A stretch of DNA of 14,790 bases from Patescibacteria group bacterium. GTDB taxonomy: Bacteria; Patescibacteriota; Gracilibacteria; UBA1369; PNNO01. Positions 1 through 5,538 of the stretch are shown one piece after another. Below the pieces are notes generated by a model. It had not been told where the DNA came from and made no database searches. It was given only the letters and a program-made list of their open reading frames with translations. The stretch's first letter is position 1. Each line of letters opens with the position of its first letter. Both the position numbers and the translations under genes were made by a program. The DNA lies in assembly GCA_018821175.1 (NCBI GenBank), contig JAHJMX010000107.1:1-14790 (forward strand), read 5' to 3'.

Positions 1-2
1 AT

Positions 3-1142
3 GAAGATTCTGTTGAATTTATTATCAAAAAGCATAATAAACTTTTTGAAGAATTTAAAAAATTTGGAGCTAAACATATAATCAATGTCATTCCAGGAAA
101 TCATGATCATGCGCTTTTGTATAAGCCTAAATACCAAGAAGATTTAAAGAAATACAATATCCATGTTGAGACAAATCAGTTCTTTAAACGTGAATTTAAA
201 AAAGGAGATAAAATTTTTAGAGTGATAGGAGAACATGGGAATCAAGTTGAACCGGTTTGCGAATTCCCAGATTTTAATTTGCCAACAGATAGTTCTTTTT
301 CATACCATAACTATCAAATCCTAGTTAAACAGTTAATGAAACTAGGGACTCCAAAAAAACATCCCAAGTGGCTTGCTTTCCTAGATAATATTGATATTGA
401 GTTGATACCATATTGGGTTTTTAGTAAATATTTTTATTATGAATTTGGGCCGGTGTTACAGCTTATTGCCGTCCCAATGCTTTTGATGTTCAGTTTTTTA
501 GCCGTTCCATACTTTATTTTTGATGTATTTACTCATTTTTATTATCCGCAATTCATGTCGGAGATTGTACTTTTTTTAGATACAAATCCATTTTGTAAAG
601 TTATAGCATTTATACTTTACTTTGATATGGCAATTGTATTGATTGTATTTATTGCCGCAATGATGAAAGGGCATTTTAATGCGCGTTTGCGTGAATATGG
701 AGTGCATAGTCTGACTGATATTTTACTTTCTAGGCAGAATGCATATATGCAACGTGCGATTGCTGTAGTTCAAGGAGAGAATCCATTTAATGAAAAGGCT
801 AATTTGTATATAACTGGGCATACACATTTAGCTGGGGCACATCATCACAAAGATACTTATTATGTCGATACGGGGAGTTGGAAGCAATTAATGCAAAGGG
901 CATCGGCGAGATTTAGTTTTCCGGCAGTTTTTGTGCCATATTACGCGCTAACATATGCAGAAGTTGGAATTGATGACGATGGGAATCCATATGCATCTTT
1001 GCGAGAACGCCCAAAACAATTCGAACCACAATTAACTATTTTGGAGAGTTTAGCGCTCAAGCGTAATGGATATCTAAAAAAACCTATTACGCACGATACT
1101 TTGATAAGAAAGTTGCAATTGGATTTCTTAGGGAAGAATTAA
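3..1142 (+). CDS. Calcineurin-like metallophosphoesterase with internal membrane segments (5' truncated)
   Basis: The reading frame is open from base 3, so the true start lies before the window; 379 residues are visible. GNHDH (visible residues 32-36) is the metal-binding loop of calcineurin-like phosphoesterases, GEHGN (about 76-80) resembles the next metal-binding loop, and GHTH (272-275) is the C-terminal one, followed by the usual YYVDTGSW strand. Between the second and third motifs are two strongly hydrophobic stretches (about 149-178 and 197-223), so the enzyme is probably held in the membrane by a helical hairpin inserted in the catalytic fold. The substrate is unknown. The layout recalls LpxH-type enzymes, but nothing here shows lipid A synthesis. 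No terminator is seen after the stop, and the next gene has its own promoter 22 bases downstream. The family is certain; the role is not. Confidence 0.88.
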   Translation, partial: EDSVEFIIKKHNKLFEEFKKFGAKHIINVIPGNHDHALLYKPKYQEDLKKYNIHVETNQFFKREFKKGDKIFRVIGEHGNQVEPVCEFPDFNLPTDSSFSYHNYQILVKQLMKLGTPKKHPKWLAFLDNIDIELIPYWVFSKYFYYEFGPVLQLIAVPMLLMFSFLAVPYFIFDVFTHFYYPQFMSEIVLFLDTNPFCKVIAFILYFDMAIVLIVFIAAMMKGHFNARLREYGVHSLTDILLSRQNAYMQRAIAVVQGENPFNEKANLYITGHTHLAGAHHHKDTYYVDTGSWKQLMQRASARFSFPAVFVPYYALTYAEVGIDDDGNPYASLRERPKQFEPQLTILESLALKRNGYLKKPITHDTLIRKLQLDFLGKN

Positions 1143-1163
1143 ACGGGATTATTTTATTGGCAC

Positions 1164-1191
1164 TTGCGCAGATTCAATAATGTGCTATAAT
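1164..1191 (+). promoter_or_regulatory. Sigma70-type promoter with extended -10
   Basis: TGCTATAAT at 1183-1191 is a perfect extended -10 element. TTGCGC at 1164-1169 is a weak -35 with a 16-base spacer. Initiation would fall near 1198, leaving a leader of about 22 bases before the ATG at 1220. The leader has no Shine-Dalgarno sequence. It probably drives the DHH gene and the genes after it. Confidence 0.7.
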
Positions 1192-1219
1192 GGCCTCTTA
1201 ATTTTTAATACCATGCTTA

Positions 1220-2215
1220 ATGGAGTTTGATTTTCAAAGAGCAAAAAGGCTTATAGATAGCGCGGAAAAGATACTTGTTATTGCTCATAGAAAACCTGAT
1301 GGTGATACTTTGGGGGCTTGTATTTCTTTTAAGCGTGCATTATCAAAATTGGAGAAAGAAGTAACTATGGCTTGTATTGATGAAATCCCAGAAAGATATG
1401 CCTATTTGCCTGATATTAAACATTTTGTAAAAGATTTTAATTTTCGTGAATACGATTTGATGATTGTTTGCGATGCAGGAGCGTCGTATATGACTGATTA
1501 TCATAGTAAATACGAAGATATTTGGTGTGGAGATGTTCCTGTCATTAACATTGATCATCATGCTTCAAATGATAATTTTGGGACAGTAAACGTAGTAGAT
1601 ACAAACGCAGCTTCAACAACAATGATTATTTATAAGTTCTTCAAATATGCCGGTTATGACATCAGTCCGCAGATTGCAACATGTATTTTGACAGGGCTGT
1701 ATAACGATACCGGAAGCTTCATGCATCAAAATACAACTCCTGAGGTTTTGCGCATTGCAGGGGAAATGGTTGGAGCTGGGGGGAAAGTTGTCGATGTATC
1801 AAGGAATTTGTTTAAAAACACATCAGTTTCAACTTTGAAACTTTGGGGAAGAGTTTTGAGCAATTTAAAAATAAATGACGAAGGGGTTGCAATGTCAGTA
1901 ATTACAAATCGTGATTTTGAAGAATGCAATGCTGAAGTTGATGAACTTTCTGGTGCAGTTGATTTCATTAATTGTGTTCCAAATACTAAATTCACAGTTT
2001 TACTTCATGAAGATGGCGCTGGGAATGTGAAAGGTTCTTTCAGAACACGTAAAGAAGGTGTTGATTTAGAGGAAATCGCTTCAAAATTTGGAGGAGGAGG
2101 ACACAAAAAAGCGTCTGGATTTACAATTCCTGGCAGATTAGAAAAAGAAATTCGTTGGAAAATTGTTCCTTCTCATGAAGATAGGAAACACAGGTCAATC
2201 AAGTCAGGGAATTAA
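1220..2215 (+). CDS. nrnA: DHH/DHHA1 phosphoesterase, NrnA-like oligoribonuclease / pAp phosphatase
   Basis: A 331-residue soluble protein with all hallmarks of DHH subfamily 1. The HRKPDGDTLG loop gives H23, D27 and D29; D85 lies in VCDAGA; the signature DHH is at 112-114; D163 lies in YNDTG. These bind the catalytic Mn2+ pair. The C-terminal DHHA1 substrate-binding domain carries the glycine-rich GGGGHKKASG at 291-300. NrnA-type enzymes degrade nanoRNAs of 2-5 nucleotides and dephosphorylate pAp; related proteins hydrolyse cyclic dinucleotides, so the exact substrate is inferred. The length matches the family. The ATG at 1220 is chosen because an upstream ATG (1213) meets a stop within five codons. 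The leader is short and lacks an SD. It is the first gene of the apparent operon. Confidence 0.9.
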   Translation: MEFDFQRAKRLIDSAEKILVIAHRKPDGDTLGACISFKRALSKLEKEVTMACIDEIPERYAYLPDIKHFVKDFNFREYDLMIVCDAGASYMTDYHSKYEDIWCGDVPVINIDHHASNDNFGTVNVVDTNAASTTMIIYKFFKYAGYDISPQIATCILTGLYNDTGSFMHQNTTPEVLRIAGEMVGAGGKVVDVSRNLFKNTSVSTLKLWGRVLSNLKINDEGVAMSVITNRDFEECNAEVDELSGAVDFINCVPNTKFTVLLHEDGAGNVKGSFRTRKEGVDLEEIASKFGGGGHKKASGFTIPGRLEKEIRWKIVPSHEDRKHRSIKSGN

Positions 2216-2285
2216 CTTGTGATTTAAGTGTCTTTGGGGTAATGTCTTGAAGCATTTTTACAAAGTTAATTACTCAAGTTTAATC

Positions 2286-3311
2286 ATGTTGATACGAAAG
2301 ATATTCGCCAGTGTTTTAGTTGTTGCAATAGCGCTTATAACAATTCCAACGGTTTTTGTTCGTGCAGTTACAGGCACTTATTTAAATCCAGATTTTTATG
2401 ATGGGGAAGTTGTTGATGAGGCATATGAATACAGCGTTCCATTTTTATCTGAAGCTATTTATAAAGATCAAAAGATTGGTGATTATTATACTTTAGAAGA
2501 AGTTAACGTAATGGTTCGTAAATATTTTGTAATTGATTATGCTCGTGCGCTTGCCAAGGATTTTGCTACACAATTAAAATCTGTTATAGACGGGCGAAAA
2601 GAAGATGCAATTATCGTTTCACTTGAGGACTTTAGGGCACAAATTAATCCTCTTGCTGATGAAGTTGCCGCTGATTTGGTTAGTGATATCGAAATGTGTG
2701 CAGAAGATGATGATTTGAAGTTGTATGAAGTTCCTAGCAATGAACTTCCGCGATGTATTCCGGTTGAGGATGGAAGGGCAAAAGTCCAAGATATTTTCAA
2801 AAAAGATTTAGAGAGAGATATGAATAATGTTATTTCTACTGAATTTGTATTTGATCTTACAACTGATGGGCATGAAGATGATATTCATTTACAGCAGTTT
2901 GTGCAGGTGCTCAAATATGCTCAATCAATTTTGCCATTATTCTTGATTGTAGGATTATTATTTATAATTTTAGTTATATATAAGCCGAAATCTTTAGTAA
3001 TCAAATTTGTTTCTTTTGCCATTTTTCTTGGAGGTGTTTTTTCGTTAATCGCATCTCAATTTATTTCACGTATACCTGAGATTACGCTTACAGCTAAGAA
3101 TATGCCTGGATATCAGGTTAATGAACTTGAACAATTTAGAGATTTTTATAAATTCTTGCTAAATTTCGTCATTGAAAGAATGATGCTTTATTCGATTTAT
3201 TTTGTCGCAGTTGGAGTTGTGTTGTTTGTTCTTGGTCTTTATTTTGCAATGAGTGAAAAGAGAAAAAAAGGGCTTGTTGATAAAGGTGAGCAGGTTATGG
3301 GAGTGAAATAA
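2286..3311 (+). CDS. Unknown multi-pass membrane protein with large external domain
   Basis: Not assigned to a named family. Taking the ATG at 2286 (341 residues), the N-terminus is a short basic stretch (MLIRK) then a hydrophobic helix (about 7-27). About 185 hydrophilic, acidic residues follow, then three helices (about 215-232, 237-258, 299-322) and a basic cytoplasmic tail. The domain after helix 1 should be outside the cell; its two cysteines (138 and 157) could form a disulfide. The motif TYLNPDFYDGEVV just after helix 1 looks like a conserved start seen, from memory, in uncharacterised proteins of Chloroflexi and CPR bacteria; this needs a search. A TTG at 2247 would add 13 residues before the basic patch. 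I prefer the ATG because it places the positive charge at the very N-terminus, although neither start has an SD. It lies in an apparent operon between the DHH and UDG genes. Confidence 0.8.
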   Translation: MLIRKIFASVLVVAIALITIPTVFVRAVTGTYLNPDFYDGEVVDEAYEYSVPFLSEAIYKDQKIGDYYTLEEVNVMVRKYFVIDYARALAKDFATQLKSVIDGRKEDAIIVSLEDFRAQINPLADEVAADLVSDIEMCAEDDDLKLYEVPSNELPRCIPVEDGRAKVQDIFKKDLERDMNNVISTEFVFDLTTDGHEDDIHLQQFVQVLKYAQSILPLFLIVGLLFIILVIYKPKSLVIKFVSFAIFLGGVFSLIASQFISRIPEITLTAKNMPGYQVNELEQFRDFYKFLLNFVIERMMLYSIYFVAVGVVLFVLGLYFAMSEKRKKGLVDKGEQVMGVK

Positions 3312-3332
3312 TTCAATAATTTAAAAGCTGGA

Positions 3333-3908
3333 ATGGGAGAACTTGAAAAGATTAGGGTTCAGGTTGAAAATTGCCAGAAATGTGGTCTTTGTAAGACTCG
3401 CACGCATGCCGTTCCTGGGGAGGGGAGTCCTAATGCAGATATAATGTTTATTGGTGAAGGGCCAGGGAAAAATGAAGATTTGCACGGAACCCCTTTTGTG
3501 GGGGCGGCCGGCAAATTTTTGGATGTACTTTTGGAGTCGATTGGGCTTAAACGCGCAGATGTTTTCATCACGAACGTCGTGAAGTGCCGGCCGCCCGCTA
3601 ATCGCGACCCAGAATCAAACGAGAAGATTGCGTGTTGGCCATATCTTGTAGAGCAAATTAAATTGATAAAACCTAAGTTGATTGTAACGCTGGGTCGCCA
3701 CGCCATGAATATTTTTTTGCCAGGTACAAAAATTTCTGAGATTCACGGACAAGCAAAACGCTACAAAGGGATTTGGCAGGAAAAACAAGTTTATTTCGCC
3801 ATGTATCACCCGGCGGTTGCACTTTATAATGGAAGTTATCGTGAAATTCTCCTTGAAGATATGCAAAAAATACATAAAGTTCTTGAAAAATTGGATTCAG
3901 TGGAATAA
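3333..3908 (+). CDS. Uracil-DNA glycosylase, family 4 (iron-sulfur type)
   Basis: This 191-residue enzyme would remove uracil from DNA (base excision repair). Four cysteines fit the family's 4Fe-4S cluster: C14 and C17 in CQKC, C85 in KCRPPANRDP, and C101 in ACWPYL. The catalytic-pocket motif is GEGPGKNED (41-49) followed by GTPFVGAAGK (52-61), and the C-terminal DNA-intercalation motif is MYHPAVAL with H159. The family 4 signature is thus complete, and the length is typical. The ATG at 3333 lies 21 bases after the membrane-protein stop, suggesting co-transcription; its leader has no convincing SD. Part of the coding region (about 3480-3610) is visibly more GC-rich than its neighbours, coinciding with the conserved glycine- and proline-rich motifs, so this need not mean transfer. 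Confidence 0.95.
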   Translation: MGELEKIRVQVENCQKCGLCKTRTHAVPGEGSPNADIMFIGEGPGKNEDLHGTPFVGAAGKFLDVLLESIGLKRADVFITNVVKCRPPANRDPESNEKIACWPYLVEQIKLIKPKLIVTLGRHAMNIFLPGTKISEIHGQAKRYKGIWQEKQVYFAMYHPAVALYNGSYREILLEDMQKIHKVLEKLDSVE

Positions 3909-3946
3909 TAATGGAAAGAACAGGTCAACAATAATTCTCAAATAAT

Positions 3947-4324
3947 ATGACGCATAATAGATATTTACTTTTCGTTGGAATAGCCGCCCTTGTGAGTTGG
4001 GTTGCTTGGTATATCGTAATTAGCAAACTTGATCCATTTGCATCAACTGGATTAGCGTTGTCACTTTTCTTTTTGAGTTTATTTTTCGCTCTTAGTTGCA
4101 CATTAACTGTTTTTGGCTTTTATTTTCGTTTATGGCTAAACAAGAATGAAATATATTCCAATCATATTATTGTGGCTTTTAGACAGGGGATAGAGCTTAC
4201 AATCATTTCTCTTGGATGTATTTTATTTTTAATGATTGGCGTGCTTAATTGGTGGTCAGGATTACTTCTGATCTTATGTGTTTCTCTTGTTGAATTTTAT
4301 TTTGTTGCGAAACAAGAAGTTTAA
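3947..4324 (+). CDS. Small four-helix integral membrane protein
   Basis: A 125-residue protein that is almost wholly hydrophobic, with four predicted helices (about 6-26, 35-60, 80-100, 103-121). A short charged loop (RLWLNKNEIYSNH, 61-73) and FRQGIE (78-83) link helices 2 and 3. The layout, with tryptophans in helix 1 and a WW pair before helix 4, recalls short uncharacterised membrane proteins that I remember as common in CPR genomes; no function is known to me. It starts 38 bases after the UDG stop and is the last gene before a strong terminator, so it probably ends the operon. The start has no SD. Confidence 0.8.
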   Translation: MTHNRYLLFVGIAALVSWVAWYIVISKLDPFASTGLALSLFFLSLFFALSCTLTVFGFYFRLWLNKNEIYSNHIIVAFRQGIELTIISLGCILFLMIGVLNWWSGLLLILCVSLVEFYFVAKQEV

Positions 4325-4340
4325 AAATGGGTATGGGAAA

Positions 4341-4396
4341 AGGGACCGCGGAGAGATACATGAATATGTATTCTTTTTTCCGGGTCCCTCATTTTT
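4341..4396. terminator. Bidirectional Rho-independent terminator
   Basis: AGGGACC (4341-4347) pairs with GGTCCCT (4383-4389), and CGG (4349-4351) with CCG (4380-4382) past a single bulged G. An inner hairpin is formed by ATACAT and ATGTAT around GAAT. On the plus strand the stem is followed by CATTTTT (the T-run ends at 4396); on the minus strand it is followed by TTTTCCC. It lies between two convergent genes ending at 4324 and 4409, so it can serve both. Confidence 0.85.
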
Positions 4397-4408
4397 GTGA
4401 TGTGACTG

Positions 4409-5137
4409 TTATTTGTTGTCTTTTCGACCGTGGAAACGGTCGATTTCCGCCTGCAATTCCTTTCTCTGCCTTTCTCTGGCAGCCTTGGCCTCCTCTGAGA
4501 AGAAGCCGATTGCCTTTTTGTTCTCGCCGATGGCCTTCCGGTTTTCGGCGATTCCTTGGGTGTTTTTTTCGACCTGCTTGCGCAGATCATCGGTGCCGGC
4601 GGCGGCATACGTCGAATTGGGAAGTGTGGGGGTGGGGGGAACGTAGGTCGAACTCGAGTTGTCCTCTACGCTGGATGACTTGCGCCACCAGCAGGTGAGG
4701 GCCTCCTTTTCCCCTTTGATATGCACGGCGGGCTTGATATAGCAGCCCTTGGGGTTTTCAGGGAAGTCTGACTTGTCATGCACCATGCATTCCAAGCCGG
4801 TTTTTTTCGCCAGATCTTGGATTGCGGTCAGTAGACTCTCTTTTTCTCCATTGCAGGCTGTCAGCTCTGTTTTTAGATCTGGGGCACACGTAGGACATGT
4901 TTCACACGTAGGACATGTCTCACATTTCTCGCAGGCGGGGACTTCCTTTCTTCCGGCGGTTTTCCCTGCAAGGAAAGCCTTGTCCAGGCTTTCCTTCGAA
5001 TATCTCACCGTCTCTTCCATTCCCGGGCATTTCTGGCATTTCTTGCAGGGGGGAGTCGATTTCGTCCATCTCCCGGCAAGAAAAACAACTACCAATAATA
5101 CAATGATTCCAGTTATTGCAGTTATCCATTTCCACAT
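4409..5137 (-). CDS. Cysteine-laddered, membrane-anchored protein of unknown function
   Basis: I do not recognise this 242-residue protein. In order it has a single N-terminal membrane helix (about 4-22, probably a signal anchor), a CxxCxxC cluster (C31, C34, C37), a six-step ladder with cysteine at every third residue (C69-C84, containing CETCPTCETCPT), four further cysteines (95, 117, 132, 149), a Ser/Pro/Thr-rich linker (about 154-175), and a charged C-terminal helix (about 183-236) with repeats such as AENRKAIGENKKAIG that looks like a coiled coil. The cysteine pattern could bind metal or form disulfides. Anchor plus coiled coil loosely recalls phage spanins, but that is speculation. Two 60-base stretches counted at 4441 and 4621 are about 55-58% G+C, far above the neighbours. 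The ATG at 5137 is chosen because AAGGAG sits 7 bases upstream, a strong SD in a window where SDs are rare. A GTG at 5224 would add 29 residues but lacks this support. Confidence 0.8.
   Translation of the reverse strand: MWKWITAITGIIVLLVVVFLAGRWTKSTPPCKKCQKCPGMEETVRYSKESLDKAFLAGKTAGRKEVPACEKCETCPTCETCPTCAPDLKTELTACNGEKESLLTAIQDLAKKTGLECMVHDKSDFPENPKGCYIKPAVHIKGEKEALTCWWRKSSSVEDNSSSTYVPPTPTLPNSTYAAAGTDDLRKQVEKNTQGIAENRKAIGENKKAIGFFSEEAKAARERQRKELQAEIDRFHGRKDNK
4885..4938 (-). repeat. 18-base tandem repeat inside the cysteine-rich gene
   Basis: Two adjacent 18-base units (4885-4902 and 4903-4920) differ at one base, and a third diverged unit follows (4921-4938). Each unit encodes six residues with two cysteines (CETCPT or a variant), so a change of unit number keeps the frame and changes the ladder length. 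Confidence 0.85.
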
Positions 5138-5144
5138 GACGATT

Positions 5145-5166
5145 CTCCTTCCCCTTTTTTTAGGGG
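5145..5166 (-). promoter_or_regulatory. Strong Shine-Dalgarno next to a CCCCT/AGGGG hairpin
   Basis: On the minus strand AAGGAG (5150-5145) lies 7 bases before the ATG at 5137. Immediately upstream CCCCT (5166-5162) can pair with AGGGG (5155-5151) around a six-A loop, ending one base before the SD. The hairpin could affect SD access, but this is inference. It decides the start of the cysteine-rich gene. Confidence 0.6.
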
Positions 5167-5192
5167 TGTTCGATAGGTTTATAAAAATAAAG

Positions 5193-5201
5193 ATTCTAAC
5201 A
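5193..5201 (-). promoter_or_regulatory. Possible extended -10 for the cysteine-rich gene
   Basis: On the minus strand TGTTAGAAT is an extended -10 match (TGnTAGAAT), with predicted initiation near 5186 and a leader of about 48 bases including the SD. No good -35 is seen upstream. A second, stronger promoter lies at 5473-5501. Confidence 0.4.
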
Positions 5202-5220
5202 AAATTAATAATAATAACAG

Positions 5221-5327
5221 TCACAAAGAACAGTTCTACACACTATTACTTTAGGTCAAAATGGCGCATTAATTAGCGATGTTTTGCCCAGCAATAAGAA
5301 CGCAGAACATTCTTTGTGATTTTTTTT
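5221..5327. ncRNA. Candidate structured RNA element (long interrupted hairpin)
   Basis: TCACAAAGAA (5221-5230) pairs perfectly with TTCTTTGTGA (5310-5319). The stem continues past a small internal loop as GTTC (5233-5236) with GAAC (5305-5308). Inside, GG/CC (5254-5255 with 5288-5289), CAAAA/TTTTG (5257-5261 with 5282-5286) and CGC/GCG (5265-5267 with 5276-5278) build a second nested stem. On the plus strand the outer stem is followed at once by eight T (5320-5327), like an intrinsic terminator. No clear plus-strand promoter precedes it, and on the minus strand it would lie in the leader of the cysteine-rich gene, so the orientation is open. It matches no RNA family I know. Confidence 0.4.
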
Positions 5328-5357
5328 CACGGCTATATGTCAAAGAGCATACAAAAT

Positions 5358-5397
5358 AGCGCTCCATATTACTTTAAGCCCAAGCTTAAGGAGTGCT
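5358..5397. other. Compound hairpin
   Basis: AGCGCTCC (5358-5365) pairs with GGAGTGCT (5390-5397), eight pairs with one G-T wobble. Inside it TTAAGC (5374-5379) pairs with GCTTAA (5384-5389) around the loop CCAA, leaving an eight-base bulge on one side. Neither strand shows a clean T-run directly after it, so it is not an obvious terminator. Confidence 0.5.
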
Positions 5398-5445
5398 TAC
5401 AATTTTCCTATTTTTAAGAAAAATAAGTTTCATCTGCTTGTTTTT

Positions 5446-5457
5446 ATATCATGATAT
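5446..5457. repeat. 12-base perfect palindrome (possible operator)
   Basis: ATATCATGATAT is a perfect inverted repeat lying just downstream of the expected start site of the minus-strand promoter at 5473-5501, a position where a repressor could act. It is A/T-rich, so chance is possible. Confidence 0.3.
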
Positions 5458-5472
5458 TAAGGCAGGAGGTGG

Positions 5473-5501
5473 ATTGTATGCCAAAATTGCACAAATGTCA
5501 A
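5473..5501 (-). promoter_or_regulatory. Near-consensus sigma70 promoter reading toward the cysteine-rich gene
   Basis: On the minus strand TTGACA (5501-5496) is a perfect -35, the spacer is exactly 17 bases, and TACAAT (5478-5473) matches the -10 consensus at five of six positions. This is the best promoter match in the window. Initiation would fall near 5463-5466, giving a leader of more than 300 bases before the ATG at 5137, or an independent small RNA. Confidence 0.7.
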
Positions 5502-5534
5502 GTTGTTGCATTGAACGTACTCAACTGTTTATAA
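5478..5534 (+). CDS. Possible 18-residue small protein with perfect Shine-Dalgarno
   Basis: AGGAGGTG (5464-5471) matches the anti-SD of 16S rRNA over eight bases and lies 8 bases (from AGGAGG) before an ATG that opens the 18-codon frame MPKLHKCQVVALNVLNCL, ending in TAA. No other start in the window except that of the cysteine-rich gene has a comparable SD. Against it: no strong plus-strand promoter is visible, the frame ends only four bases before the lepB stop on the other strand, and the same bases form the strong promoter on the minus strand, so one of the two signals may be chance. Confidence 0.25.
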   Translation: MPKLHKCQVVALNVLNCL

Positions 5535-5538
5535 AATT

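Larger units (their letters stand above)
5138..5538. other. Structured 400-base intergenic region
   Basis: No long gene is visible between the cysteine-rich gene and lepB, both on the minus strand. The stretch holds a near-consensus minus-strand promoter (5473-5501), a long imperfect hairpin (5221-5319) followed on the plus strand by eight T, a second compound hairpin (5358-5397), a 7-bp A/T hairpin (5409-5425), a 12-base palindrome (5446-5457), a short plus-strand reading frame with a perfect SD (5478-5534), and a near-identical 14-base direct repeat, TATTACTTTA plus four bases with 12 of 14 matching (5244-5257 and 5367-5380). I saw no tRNA, tmRNA or RNase P signature. It may be a long structured leader of the cysteine-rich gene, one or more small RNAs, or the remains of an insertion. 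Confidence 0.6.

Noticed and set aside
117..1142. Start of the metallophosphoesterase at the TTG at 117
   Set aside because: The frame is open upstream to base 3 and the essential GNHD metal motif lies before 117, so the start is outside the window.
1157..1162. TTGGCA as the -35 for the promoter at 1186-1191
   Set aside because: The spacer would be 23 bases. TTGCGC at 1164 with a 16-base spacer plus the extended -10 is more plausible.
2247..2285. TTG start adding 13 residues to the unknown membrane protein
   Set aside because: It has no SD and would put a polar stretch before the basic patch and helix. The ATG at 2286 gives a normal signal-anchor N-terminus. The choice is not certain.
4749..5276. 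A 175-codon plus-strand frame (and others at 4327-4698 and 4915-5106) opposite the cysteine-rich gene
   Set aside because: They lack an SD, have low-complexity composition expected from the antisense of a GC-rich gene, and the minus-strand frame has a strong SD, a membrane anchor and a terminator.
5138..5538. Known structural RNA (tmRNA, RNase P RNA, SRP RNA, 6S RNA) or tRNA
   Set aside because: No T-loop, CCA end, tag frame or conserved RNase P or SRP core seen on either strand. For 6S the two ends of the putative transcript do not pair convincingly. A covariance-model search would be decisive.
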